From UBA11591 sp040220895 (GTDB lineage Bacteria; Bacteroidota; Bacteroidia; Flavobacteriales_E; Vicingaceae), in the NCBI GenBank assembly GCA_040220895.1, contig JAVJVY010000020.1:284009-348008 (forward strand): DNA of 64,000 nucleotides. Direction: 5' to 3'. Positions 17,205-26,267 of the stretch are shown here, piece by piece. Position numbers and translations under genes: made by a program. Numbering within the stretch: position 1 is the first letter of the stretch; every line of letters begins with the position of its first letter. A model generated the notes under the pieces. The model made no database searches, was not told where the DNA came from, and saw only the letters and a list, made by a program, of their open reading frames with translations.

Positions 17205-18235
17205 TCAATTCTATACTTTAGAAAATAATTACCAAATGAATTTTTGACGTTCTCGTTTTTTTGCTCCCATTTAATTATTTCATCATTGTATTTATTTTCG
17301 TTATGAACTTTTTTTCCAATAAAAAAGCGACCAGTCAATTTAGAAAAAGACAGTTTGAATTTATGTAAACCGTCATTATTTCTATTCCCACCTCCTAGAT
17401 GAAAAATAGCATAATCATCCTTTTTAGCTTCCATAATGGCAGTGTAAAGTATTAAATTCGTTAGTCCAGCTAAGTTTCTTGATGCTTTCCTTGCAGATAA
17501 ATGATAATTTACAATTTTGCCAGAATATAAAAATATTGCAGCAGAGATCAACTCATCTTTTTCATAAATACCATACAGCTTTATTTTTCCTTTTAACGAA
17601 AAGAAAAGATTTCGGAAATAGGAAGCAGAAAAAAAATAATACTGATGAGCATTTAAGACTTTCATTGTTTCAGTATACAGTGAGTAAAAGGAAAGAATAT
17701 TCTCATTTGTGGGTCGCATTCGCTCAACACTGAAACCATTATTGATTGCCTTTCGAATAGAGTTCCTACATTTAGAAGAGAAGTTCAACCATATTCTATC
17801 CAAATCAAGATCAAGCTCAAGATATACGGTTTCTCTGTTAAACTCAACATCCATCTTATCCTTTAGAATTTCAGCATTATTCAGAATAGGGTGGAATCTA
17901 ACGAATTCTGCAATAACATGATTAGATTCACACCAAAAGTTAAAGGCATCTATAAACGAATTAATAAAATCTTGGCAATGTGAATTGGTTAAAAGACCTC
18001 CATAGCCATAAGCACTTTGTATGTCTGAATATGAATTATCTAATTGGTTTAATAGAAAGGGATAAACAACTACTTTTTCTTCTTCTTGAAAGATTATACA
18101 TTTCCCCTTACCTTCATTATTTAATTCACAAATTCGCAAATATTCAGGTGTATAATAGATATCATGAAACTGAATTTTATAGAGAAAATCCGTCCAAGTG
18201 ATTTTATCACTAGTTTCTAATTCTGTAATTCCCAC
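17198..18235 (-). CDS. FemAB/GNAT-like acyltransferase
   Basis: 345-residue protein resembling the GNAT acyltransferases of the FemAB / peptidoglycan-bridge type found in exopolysaccharide clusters. Visible are a first GNAT-like half (YPFLLNQLDNSYSDIQSAYGYGG), the WLNFSSKCRNSIRKAINNGF helix, and a second half with ISAAIFLYSGKIVNYHLSA and FHLGGGNRNNDGLHKFKLSF. Such enzymes acylate an amino group on a sugar or peptide using an acyl-CoA or aminoacyl-tRNA. Start is GTG. The stop overlaps the start of the sulfotransferase gene, implying coupling. Substrate unknown; the aminotransferase upstream could make the amino sugar it modifies. Confidence 0.75.
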   Translation of the reverse strand: MGITELETSDKITWTDFLYKIQFHDIYYTPEYLRICELNNEGKGKCIIFQEEEKVVVYPFLLNQLDNSYSDIQSAYGYGGLLTNSHCQDFINSFIDAFNFWCESNHVIAEFVRFHPILNNAEILKDKMDVEFNRETVYLELDLDLDRIWLNFSSKCRNSIRKAINNGFSVERMRPTNENILSFYSLYTETMKVLNAHQYYFFSASYFRNLFFSLKGKIKLYGIYEKDELISAAIFLYSGKIVNYHLSARKASRNLAGLTNLILYTAIMEAKKDDYAIFHLGGGNRNNDGLHKFKLSFSKLTGRFFIGKKVHNENKYNDEIIKWEQKNENVKNSFGNYFLKYRIDC

Positions 18236-18250
18236 AGGTTAAAAATAATT

Positions 18251-19384
18251 CTACAAACTACTTGGTAAATTAACAACTCTTTCCGAGAGGTTCTTGGCAT
18301 TTGGCATGGAATAGATAAAACTCTCTTTGTAAATATCCAGATCATTCAACAAGTGCCAGATTGGCCGAGTCATTACATTCTTTGCATTGGTGTAAGAGAG
18401 GAATTCATCGCGCTCTTCTTTATTTTTTAATTTAATTGTATTTAGCCAATAGTTGGCCCTTGTACCCTCAATTTCTGTAATAAATTCAACTTCTTTATTA
18501 TTGAAAAAAGACTTATAACTTTCTGCAAGTTCTCTCTTTGAAATTAAAAACGCATCTAATTGTTCCAGCTGAGCACATGCCAGTGCAGCATTAATATTGG
18601 GCATTCGGTAGTTATAACCTATGGCATCATGCCGATACTCCCATTTATGAGGGATTTTGGCTGTCGTGGTCAAATGTTTTAAGTGTTTACCGAGCTTCAC
18701 GTCATTTGTAATAATGGCACCACCCCCGCCCGAAGTAATAGTCTTATTTCCATTGAGACTAAAAATTCCCAATTTTCCAAAAGTTCCTGTATGTTGTCCA
18801 CCAACTTTGGTACCAATGGATTCAGCACTGTCTTCAACCAATGGTATGTTATATTTAGCACAAATTTCACCAATTTCTCTGATTCTACAGGCAAATCCGA
18901 ATGTATGCATCGGAACAACGGCAGCAATTTTACTCCCTGTACTCTTATTTACTCGCACGCCATTCTTGGCAAAGGTCATATCCTTTAAAAATGACTCCAA
19001 GCTTTCGGGACTCATACCGAGGGTATCGAGATCGACATCAATGAATACCGGAATGGCTCCGCAGTAAGAAATAGCGTTCGCAGTAGCTACGAAGGACAAA
19101 GGTTGAGTAATGACTTCTTCTCCCCTTGAAACATCGGCACCAATTAAGGCCATGTGCAAAGCAGCCGTACCATTAACAGTTGCCACCGCAAATTTAGATC
19201 CCGTATACTCACAGATCATTTCTTCGAACCTATCAACAAATTTTCCTACTGAAGAAACAAAAGTTGAATCAATAGTTTCGAGCACATAATTTCTCTCATT
19301 TCCATTAAACACTGGTGCGTGTAATGGGATAAATCCTTGGTCACCCTTCAGTTTTCTAATAAAGGAGACCAGTTCTTCAAACAT
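18251..19384 (-). CDS. DegT/DnrJ/EryC1/StrS aminotransferase, LegC-like
   Basis: 377-residue PLP-dependent sugar aminotransferase. It installs an amino group on a keto-sugar nucleotide, typically at C4. Signature parts are FIPLHAPVFNGNE and VSSVGKFVDRFE (the LegC-type start), the Asp in LVEDSAESIG (residue 185) that contacts PLP, and the Schiff-base Lys in SLNGNKTITSGGGG (residue 214). The ATG used here overlaps the end of the epimerase gene by 8 bases; in-frame ATG and TTG codons lie further up. Relatives named LegC work in legionaminic acid synthesis. The neighbouring PtmE-like gene agrees, but the rest of that pathway is not in the window, so a different amino sugar is possible. Confidence 0.87.
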   Translation of the reverse strand: MFEELVSFIRKLKGDQGFIPLHAPVFNGNERNYVLETIDSTFVSSVGKFVDRFEEMICEYTGSKFAVATVNGTAALHMALIGADVSRGEEVITQPLSFVATANAISYCGAIPVFIDVDLDTLGMSPESLESFLKDMTFAKNGVRVNKSTGSKIAAVVPMHTFGFACRIREIGEICAKYNIPLVEDSAESIGTKVGGQHTGTFGKLGIFSLNGNKTITSGGGGAIITNDVKLGKHLKHLTTTAKIPHKWEYRHDAIGYNYRMPNINAALACAQLEQLDAFLISKRELAESYKSFFNNKEVEFITEIEGTRANYWLNTIKLKNKEERDEFLSYTNAKNVMTRPIWHLLNDLDIYKESFIYSMPNAKNLSERVVNLPSSL

Positions 19385-20348
19385 TCTTAAATTTTTGATC
19401 ATCAGGATTGGCCATAAAGCCTTCAAGGATTGCTTTTTTTATGCTTCGAATTCCTTCGGGAACCGTTTTAGAAATGCTAAAACCTAATTCTCTATTAATT
19501 TTTTCAAATGAAACCCGGTAGTCCCTGGGATCCTCATTCTTTTCAACATACTTCACCTTGCCATCTGGTATTTGTTTTAATATTTCATCGACTATCATTT
19601 GTTTTTGATAGTTCTCTTCACTATCTCCTACATTGAACACATTGAATGACACAACTTTCAACTCTGCCTCTAGCACTGCAATAACAGATCTGGAAAGGTC
19701 AATCACATGGCAATAAGGCCTCCAGAATTGTTCGCCAAATACCAATAATTCCCTTCCCAAGGCTAGTTCCTTTGTAAATTCATTCACTGTCAAATCAAAA
19801 CGAGCTCGTTGAGAAAGCCCGTAAACTGTAGAAAAACGCAAACAAGTTGGTTTACAGGTATTGGATTTGGGTTGATCTAATAGAAACCTTTCCATTTTCA
19901 CCTTTGTTTCTGCATACAAAGAAACCGGGGCAAGCACCGAATCCTCATTGACCATTGCATCCGGGTCGGCCATTTTACCGTAATTACTGCATGTAGAAGC
20001 AAAAACAAACTGCTTCACCCCGTGCTTTTCTGCAATTTCATAAAGGAGTTCAGAACCATCGGTATTTATCGAACGAGTAAGGTCAGGGTCTTTGGCGCAG
20101 GCTGGATCCCCAACAATGGCGGCCAGATGAACAATAGCATCTACCTCAAATAGTGCTTTTTCAAGGTCTTCCTTAATTCTTACGTCACCCTTAAAGAAGG
20201 TGAAGTTGTCATTATCGAGTAAATCAATGATGGACTCTCCGCCATACATCAAGTTATCAATGACGCTGACCTTGTAACCATTATTTAACAGGAGCCTTAC
20301 TAAAACACTTCCTATATACCCAGCTCCACCAGTTACTAATACCCTCAT
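19377..20348 (-). CDS. NAD-dependent sugar epimerase/dehydratase (extended SDR)
   Basis: 323-residue extended short-chain dehydrogenase. The NAD-binding motif TGGAGYIG is at residues 6-13 and the catalytic YAETK at Tyr145/Lys149, with the Ser/Thr of STCSNYG before it. RPYCHVIDLSRSV and FNVFNVGDS are family C-terminal blocks. It should epimerise, reduce or dehydrate an NDP-sugar, likely the substrate of the aminotransferase that follows with an 8-base overlap. Its own start overlaps the stop of the deacetylase-like gene (ATGA). The exact reaction cannot be read from sequence; it does not look like a canonical LegB or RmlB. Confidence 0.87.
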   Translation of the reverse strand: MRVLVTGGAGYIGSVLVRLLLNNGYKVSVIDNLMYGGESIIDLLDNDNFTFFKGDVRIKEDLEKALFEVDAIVHLAAIVGDPACAKDPDLTRSINTDGSELLYEIAEKHGVKQFVFASTCSNYGKMADPDAMVNEDSVLAPVSLYAETKVKMERFLLDQPKSNTCKPTCLRFSTVYGLSQRARFDLTVNEFTKELALGRELLVFGEQFWRPYCHVIDLSRSVIAVLEAELKVVSFNVFNVGDSEENYQKQMIVDEILKQIPDGKVKYVEKNEDPRDYRVSFEKINRELGFSISKTVPEGIRSIKKAILEGFMANPDDQKFKNV

Positions 20349-21427
20349 TTATCTGTTTTTATATAATCCTGAAATGTACCAAAAGAAACCATCGACTGAT
20401 CATTTAACCAGCTCAGAAACGAATTTAACTGTTGGCCGTTGTTAAATGTTTTAGGATGAGAAATGGCAACGATTGGAATACCTTCACCCTCCAACGATTT
20501 TAATTCTGCCAGACGCTTTTTGAAAATATATTTCATTTCAGCCGAGACCGTTCCATCCGAGAAATTCAACATTTTTCTTTGATCGTTGATTAATTTCAAA
20601 ATTGACCTGGTTATTGGGTAAGAGCGCCGATAACTATCATCAACAACCTCATTATTCCTTGCTGATTTGGAAATTAAACCTGGGATCTTTAATAATTGAA
20701 AATAAAGTCGCATTAAAAATGGAATCTGCGCTGTGGCAATTGGTATTTCCAAGATTCCTCCATTTTTATTTTCCACACAGCAATCATCATGTATTTTCCA
20801 TGATTGCTTACTCATTGGTGCCTTTTGGAAGTCATACTTAGTTCTTTGATCGTCATATTTTAATCCAGGAGCAACAGTAGTATCGATGGCAAGACCATTC
20901 TTTACCATAGCTGCTAAGATTTCCTTTTCGGGTTGAATACTCCAGGCACCGGCGCGAAAAACATTTGTTTGGTAATCTACTTCGATGTCTTTAAAAAGTT
21001 CTCTCAATGTAGCCACCCCTTTTGTAAACAACGCATCAATATTCAACTCTTGATCATTTGTAGTTCCAACCTCGGGCAGTCGCCAATAACGCATGTCCAA
21101 ATTCCATTGATAATCAGAAAGTTTTTTATAATTCAGCCACTGGGGATGGAAATGTAATTGCACGTCATGTCCGCGTTGAACCAATGAACGAAGTTGATCT
21201 TTGATTAAACTGGCAGGCTTATAATCCGCACTGAACGTAGCTTTAAGTTCTTCTTGTTCAAATGCCCACAATTCACAGACATCCAGAAAAATTGTCAATC
21301 GAGCTCCGTGATTTTCAACAATCCGAATCATCTCGTTTGTAGGTTCAATTACACATTTCCGAACATCGCCGGAACCATTGCCCCAGACCTCATAATCCGC
21401 TGTCAGTATAACATTAAAAGAGCTCAC
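20345..21427 (-). CDS. Polysaccharide deacetylase-like (NodB/CE4-related) protein
   Basis: 360-residue protein that resembles the NodB homology fold. FNVILTADYEVWGNG near the start gives the first Asp (residue 11); GHDVQLHFHPQW supplies the His-x-His metal ligands; VFRAGAWSIQP and a late IVAISHPKTF follow in the expected order. Family members remove N- or O-acetyl groups from sugars. No signal peptide, so it would act on a cytoplasmic, probably lipid- or nucleotide-linked intermediate. Start is GTG, overlapping the stop of the upstream sulfotransferase (GTGA). The acetylation state set here may pair with the acyltransferase and sulfotransferases of the same train. Confidence 0.75.
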   Translation of the reverse strand: MSSFNVILTADYEVWGNGSGDVRKCVIEPTNEMIRIVENHGARLTIFLDVCELWAFEQEELKATFSADYKPASLIKDQLRSLVQRGHDVQLHFHPQWLNYKKLSDYQWNLDMRYWRLPEVGTTNDQELNIDALFTKGVATLRELFKDIEVDYQTNVFRAGAWSIQPEKEILAAMVKNGLAIDTTVAPGLKYDDQRTKYDFQKAPMSKQSWKIHDDCCVENKNGGILEIPIATAQIPFLMRLYFQLLKIPGLISKSARNNEVVDDSYRRSYPITRSILKLINDQRKMLNFSDGTVSAEMKYIFKKRLAELKSLEGEGIPIVAISHPKTFNNGQQLNSFLSWLNDQSMVSFGTFQDYIKTDK

Positions 21428-22329
21428 TTTCCAAATCTAACAGAAAACAAAAACAAGTAAAATTGAACAGATGCATTGAAAATTAACGATGAATGACTCC
21501 TACTCGAAGCATCACTTGAATATCCCAAGGCCTGCAAGTGATGCCTAAAGACAAACTCAAGTTTTTCAATTTCTTTATCATTGAATTCCTTCTTCCATTT
21601 TTGTGTATTCTCTTTCATTAGTGGGCGAGAAATGTTGGACTTCCAATCGCCCTCATTCTCACGAAGAAGATCTTTCGAACCTTTTTCATAATTCAACATT
21701 GAAGTCTCGAAAGGGAGGTCTAAAAACTTACAAACCTCCCTGACCGTTATTTCTGCATGATTTAAAATATCCTCATATTTGATCTCCTTATAGTTAGAAT
21801 TAAAAAGAAGCTCCCCATCACCTCTGGATTTTATTATGCCATGCAAGTATTCTGCACAATGGTAAGCCATTCCATGCTTCATTCCCCATTTGGTTTTTAT
21901 TCTGGACAAGATGACATCCCTGGGATCACGGATTATATGCAATACCTTAGAATCAGGGAAGTTTTTTTTGATGATACCGAGGTAGTTTACATTCATCGGG
22001 TCTTTGTCACCTAGATAAATTTCTTTACCCGTGCCTTCCGAGAGTAAACGCTCAAAAATCAGACGTACTTTATTCGCTTCATCATCCAATTTTCTTGCTT
22101 CCTTCAAGTATTGAGGAATCTTAGAAGAAACACTATTCAATTCCTTGTCTCTCTCTATTTTCTTCAGCAGCCTTAATTCTAAATAAGCTGTGCCCACCTT
22201 TGAAAGATAACGCTTGATAAAATGTGTTTCAGGAGAAAAATGAATAGAGGAATGACTGTGTAATATACTCTGAATTAGGCTAGTACCCGACCTTCCAATG
22301 CCAACCACAAATAAATATTTATGATTCAT
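21424..22329 (-). CDS. Sulfotransferase-family protein
   Basis: 301-residue sulfotransferase. FVVGIGRSGTSLIQSIL (about residues 7-23) is the PAPS-binding loop, KVLHIIRDPRDVILSRI the 3'-phosphate site, and EIKYEDILNH the third conserved block; the C-terminal HHLQALGY ends the domain as in many bacterial members. It is unlike the other sulfotransferase in the train beyond these motifs, so two acceptors or two positions are likely sulfated. It starts 3 bases after the DUF4834 gene and overlaps the deacetylase-like gene. A soluble cytoplasmic enzyme acting before export is expected. Confidence 0.85.
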   Translation of the reverse strand: MNHKYLFVVGIGRSGTSLIQSILHSHSSIHFSPETHFIKRYLSKVGTAYLELRLLKKIERDKELNSVSSKIPQYLKEARKLDDEANKVRLIFERLLSEGTGKEIYLGDKDPMNVNYLGIIKKNFPDSKVLHIIRDPRDVILSRIKTKWGMKHGMAYHCAEYLHGIIKSRGDGELLFNSNYKEIKYEDILNHAEITVREVCKFLDLPFETSMLNYEKGSKDLLRENEGDWKSNISRPLMKENTQKWKKEFNDKEIEKLEFVFRHHLQALGYSSDASSRSHSSLIFNASVQFYLFLFSVRFGK

Positions 22330-22332
22330 TAT

Positions 22333-22539
22333 TTACTCATCAACCTCTTCATAATCAATGTACTCTCCCAAATTATCTTGATCCTTATCGCTGTTTTTAC
22401 CAGCGTTCTTGTCGCGATTACTCTTCTTCCTAAAAGAATTTAGAATTAACAAACGCGAAATGAATCTTATCGCATAAAAAATAAGGACGATAATTAGGGC
22501 TGTTCTCAAAAAACCCACGAAACTGGCTTCGACTATCAT
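22333..22539 (-). CDS. Small single-pass membrane protein, DUF4834-like
   Basis: 68-residue protein with one N-terminal membrane helix (about residues 8-27, FLRTALIIVLIFYAIRFI), a basic stretch (RKKSNRDK) and an acidic tail (EYIDYEEVDE). This matches the small DUF4834 proteins of Bacteroidota, whose function is unknown. Its ATG overlaps the carB stop by one base and the next sulfotransferase starts 3 bases after its end, so it lies inside the transcript that links carB to the glycan genes. Confidence 0.75.
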   Translation of the reverse strand: MIVEASFVGFLRTALIIVLIFYAIRFISRLLILNSFRKKSNRDKNAGKNSDKDQDNLGEYIDYEEVDE

Positions 22540-25355
22540 TACTTACTCAGATAGAGATTTCGCTCACTGAACACTTCTCTGAAATATGGGTCTCTTAAAT
22601 TATCTATAAATCTTATCGCTTCGCCTGTCGATTTCATTTCTGGGCCTAATTCCTTATTTACATGAGGAAATTTATCAAAAGAAAATACCGGAATTTTAAT
22701 GGCATAGCCTTTCTTTCTTGGATTGAAATTAAAATCTTTCACCTTTTTTTCACCAAGCATAACCTTGGTGGCATAATTCACATAAGGTTCATCATAGGCC
22801 TTGGCAATGAAAGGAACGGTCCTAGATGCCCTGGGGTTTGCCTCAATGACAAACACTTGATTGTCCTTAATGGCAAACTGAATATTGATCAGACCTACTG
22901 TTTTCAAGGCTAATGCAATTTTCCTGGTATAATCTTCGATTTGTTGAATGATCAGATCCCCTAAGTTATACGGAGGTAGAACGGCATAGGAGTCACCGGA
23001 ATGGATTCCTGCTGGCTCTATGTGCTCCATAATCCCTATTATGTAAACGTCTTCACCATCACATATTGCATCAGCTTCGGCTTCGATCGCTCCAGATAAG
23101 AAGTGATCCAGAAGCACCTTGTTACCGGGCATATGCCTCCAAATTTCAACGACGTGTTTTTCCAATTCTTCTACATTCAGTACAATTTTCATGCTTTGAC
23201 CTCCTAATACATATGAAGGTCTTACCAGCAAAGGGAACCCAATTCTTTTACTTAACTCTATACCCGCGTCTGCATCTTCAATTGATCCGTATTCCGGATA
23301 TGGAATGCCGTTCTCTTTTAAAAGATCCGAAAATCGCCCCCTGTCCTCGGCCAGATTCAATGCCTCAAAACTGGTACCTATTATTTTTACTCCATAGCGA
23401 TCCAATTTCTCGGCCAGCTTAAGAGCCGTTTGACCACCAAGTTGAACAATTACTCCGACCGGTTTTTCAAGCTTGATAATGTCGTAAATGTGTTCCCAAA
23501 ACACTGGTTCAAAATAAAGCTTGTCAGCAGTATCAAAATCGGTTGAAACTGTTTCGGGATTACAATTGATCATAATTGTTTCATAACCCATTTCTTTAGC
23601 CGCAAGAACTCCGTGGACGCAGCAATAATCAAATTCTATTCCTTGACCTATTCTGTTTGGTCCGGAGCCGAGAACAATGATCTTTTTTCTATCGCTGCAA
23701 AAAGACTCAGTCTGATCTTCAAAAGTTGAATAGAAATAGGGGGTTTGAGCCTCAAATTCCGCTGCACAGGTATCAACGATCTTGTATTTCCTCACTATGT
23801 CCATTTCAGTTCGTTTCTCATGAACTTCACTTTCGAGACAGCCCAATAAATGAGCGATCTGCCTGTCAGCATAACCCTTTTGTTTCAATTCATACAGCAA
23901 ATCCCGAGGAATATTTTCGGACGTATACTTTTTAACTTCGTTCTCAATCTGGACCAAAGAATCGATTTGATTAAGAAACCAGGGGTCAATGCGAGTAATT
24001 TTATGAACGGTCTTTAGAGGTATTCCAAGTTTTAACGCATCGTAAATGTAGAATAACCTATTCCAACTAGGATGTTCTAGCCCTGAAAGGATTTGTTCCT
24101 GATCTCTTACTTCCTTGCCATCAGCTCCTAGTCCATTTCGTCCGATCTCCAGCGACTGGCAAGCCTTTTGAAGCGCCTCCTGAAAGCTTCTTCCGATTCC
24201 CATAACCTCACCAACAGATTTCATTTGCAGTCCAAGTTCTCTATCACTCCCGGCAAACTTGTCAAAATTCCACCGGGGAATTTTGACAATTACATAATCC
24301 AAGGTGGGTTCAAAAAAAGCAGATGTGGTTTGGGTGATTTGATTTTTTAACTCATCGAGTGCATAACCTATGGCTAGTTTTGCAGCAATTTTGGCAATGG
24401 GATAACCCGTTGCTTTCGATGCCAACGCAGATGACCGTGAAACGCGTGGGTTAATTTCAACTGCAATAATGTCCTCGGCTTCGTCATTACTAACAGCAAA
24501 TTGTACATTACATCCGCCAGCAAAATCACCGATGGCCCTCATCATTTTAATGGCCATTGTTCGCATGCGTTGATACGTCTTATCAGAAAGGGTCATGGCC
24601 GGCGCCACGGTAATGGAATCCCCGGTGTGAATCCCCATGGGATCAAAATTCTCAATCGAACATATAATGATCACATTATCATTCCTGTCTCGGAGTAGCT
24701 CTAGTTCATATTCTTTCCAACCTATAACTGCTTTGTCGATAAGGACTTCATGCCTGGGAGAAGCATGTAAGCCCCGTGTAAGTAATTCGTCGAAGTCTTC
24801 CTTTTTATGCACGAATGATGCGCCTGTTCCTCCCAGCGTATAGGAAGGTCTGATGACCAAGGGAAAACCAATTTCTTGAGCGTATGACTTGCCTTCAAGA
24901 AAGGAGTTGGCAATTCTGGAAGGTGCAACGCCCACACCAATATCGACCATTAATTTTCTGAATGACTCCCTGTTTTCAGTTATTTCAATGGCGTCAATAT
25001 CAACACCGATCATTCTCACGTTATGTTCTTTCCATAAACCAATTTCTTCGCATTCAATTGCCAGGTTCAACGCTGTTTGCCCTCCCATGGTGGGAAGCAC
25101 GGCGTCAATGTCTTGTTCCTTTAATATTTCTTCAATTGAGGTTGAATTAAGGGGCTTTAGGAATATATGATCGGCTACAACCTTATCTGTCATTATGGTG
25201 GCCGGGTTGGAATTAATCAAGGATACAGTAATGCCTTCCTCTCTTAAAGATCTTGAAGCTTGAGAACCAGAGTAATCAAATTCACAAGCTTGCCCTATGA
25301 TAATTGGTCCACTTCCAATAATTAATACGTGCTTTATACTAGGATCTTTTGGCAT
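22539..25355 (-). CDS. carB: Carbamoyl-phosphate synthase large subunit, short form
   Basis: 938-residue ATP-grasp enzyme that makes carbamoyl phosphate from bicarbonate, ammonia (from the CarA subunit) and two ATP, feeding pyrimidine and arginine synthesis. The duplicated halves are clear: IIGSGPIIIGQACEFDYSG near residue 11 and VLGSGPNRIGQGIEFDY near 565, each followed by ATP-grasp blocks such as VRPSYTLGGTGASF and VRPSYVLGGQSM and by VEINPRVSRSSA / IEANPRASRTVPF. The protein ends soon after the second half, so the C-terminal MGS-like allosteric domain of the 1073-residue E. coli enzyme is absent. No carA is adjacent. Confidence 0.95.
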   Translation of the reverse strand: MPKDPSIKHVLIIGSGPIIIGQACEFDYSGSQASRSLREEGITVSLINSNPATIMTDKVVADHIFLKPLNSTSIEEILKEQDIDAVLPTMGGQTALNLAIECEEIGLWKEHNVRMIGVDIDAIEITENRESFRKLMVDIGVGVAPSRIANSFLEGKSYAQEIGFPLVIRPSYTLGGTGASFVHKKEDFDELLTRGLHASPRHEVLIDKAVIGWKEYELELLRDRNDNVIIICSIENFDPMGIHTGDSITVAPAMTLSDKTYQRMRTMAIKMMRAIGDFAGGCNVQFAVSNDEAEDIIAVEINPRVSRSSALASKATGYPIAKIAAKLAIGYALDELKNQITQTTSAFFEPTLDYVIVKIPRWNFDKFAGSDRELGLQMKSVGEVMGIGRSFQEALQKACQSLEIGRNGLGADGKEVRDQEQILSGLEHPSWNRLFYIYDALKLGIPLKTVHKITRIDPWFLNQIDSLVQIENEVKKYTSENIPRDLLYELKQKGYADRQIAHLLGCLESEVHEKRTEMDIVRKYKIVDTCAAEFEAQTPYFYSTFEDQTESFCSDRKKIIVLGSGPNRIGQGIEFDYCCVHGVLAAKEMGYETIMINCNPETVSTDFDTADKLYFEPVFWEHIYDIIKLEKPVGVIVQLGGQTALKLAEKLDRYGVKIIGTSFEALNLAEDRGRFSDLLKENGIPYPEYGSIEDADAGIELSKRIGFPLLVRPSYVLGGQSMKIVLNVEELEKHVVEIWRHMPGNKVLLDHFLSGAIEAEADAICDGEDVYIIGIMEHIEPAGIHSGDSYAVLPPYNLGDLIIQQIEDYTRKIALALKTVGLINIQFAIKDNQVFVIEANPRASRTVPFIAKAYDEPYVNYATKVMLGEKKVKDFNFNPRKKGYAIKIPVFSFDKFPHVNKELGPEMKSTGEAIRFIDNLRDPYFREVFSERNLYLSK

Positions 25356-25430
25356 AGGGTAAACTATTGTGGATTTGTAATTTCATGGGCTGTGCGAATT
25401 TAGACAGAATTGAAGAAATTAGCCATTCAA

Positions 25431-26267
25431 ATGAGCGACCAAAGACCTAAAACTTTTCAACTTTCTTTCGCCAATTCGATATATCATGTTGAAAAGTATG
25501 GAACAGGTTCATCACACGTCTTGTTCTTTCATGGCTTTGGCCAACGCTGCGATGCTGTCAATAGGCTTCTGTCAGACGAACTTAGAAAAAAATTCACCTT
25601 TCACAGCTTCGGGCTATTTTTCCATCAAAGTTCTTTGAATATCGAGTCAGAACCTATCCTTGACCCACAAGTATTTAAACGTGCTGTAAGCCAATATCTT
25701 GATAATCAGAATATCATAGAGGTGCATTTATGTGGATACAGTATTGGTAGTCGCCTTTGCTTTTCTCTTATAGATCATTTAAAGGTAAAGGGGCTAATCC
25801 TTTTTGCTCCGGATGGAATAACTTGGAATCCATGGTATTTAATATTCACCAAGGCTAACTTCATTCAGCAATTAATTTTATTAATGAATGAAAATAGAGT
25901 GATTAAAAAAATAATAGAGCAATCTCTCAAACTTTCTGGCTATTACTCCGAATATGAATTAAAGCTGATTAAATCGAACGCCGTTTCGGGTGAACGCTTG
26001 CGAAAGGTTTTTAGCGTTTGGAATTGTTATATGAAATTCAATAGGTCCTGGGCTAAAAATTATACACTTATCACTAAATTAGAGATCCCATTGCTACTGA
26101 TCTTTGGAAAAAAGGATCGTATTGTAGGCAAAAGGGCCTTTATCAAAGCCAAGAAGTTTACAAGTCAGGTGATCCTGGCAGAAGAAGGCCACGATCTTTT
26201 GAAAAATAAATATAGTAATGTTTTAAAGGACTTCCTCGAAGGATCGGGAAAGCACCTACCTTCTTAG
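25431..26267 (+). CDS. Alpha/beta-hydrolase
   Basis: 278-residue alpha/beta-hydrolase. The oxyanion stretch HVLFFHGFGQRCD, the nucleophile elbow CGYSIGSR (Ser104), a late Asp in IFGKKDRIVG and the His in EEGHDLLKN make the usual triad. The start is the first ATG (MSDQRPK); a TTG seven codons earlier is the alternative. No signal peptide. Substrate cannot be told; MenH is a known alpha/beta-hydrolase that is missing from the men cluster, but nothing specific links this gene to it. Its last 12 bases overlap the 3' end of the convergent rpmH gene. The carB gene is divergent, sharing a short upstream region. Confidence 0.78.
   Translation: MSDQRPKTFQLSFANSIYHVEKYGTGSSHVLFFHGFGQRCDAVNRLLSDELRKKFTFHSFGLFFHQSSLNIESEPILDPQVFKRAVSQYLDNQNIIEVHLCGYSIGSRLCFSLIDHLKVKGLILFAPDGITWNPWYLIFTKANFIQQLILLMNENRVIKKIIEQSLKLSGYYSEYELKLIKSNAVSGERLRKVFSVWNCYMKFNRSWAKNYTLITKLEIPLLLIFGKKDRIVGKRAFIKAKKFTSQVILAEEGHDLLKNKYSNVLKDFLEGSGKHLPS

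Noticed and set aside
25431..26267. MenH assignment for the alpha/beta-hydrolase
   Set aside because: Only the general fold is visible; no MenH-specific feature and it lies over 30 kb from the men genes.
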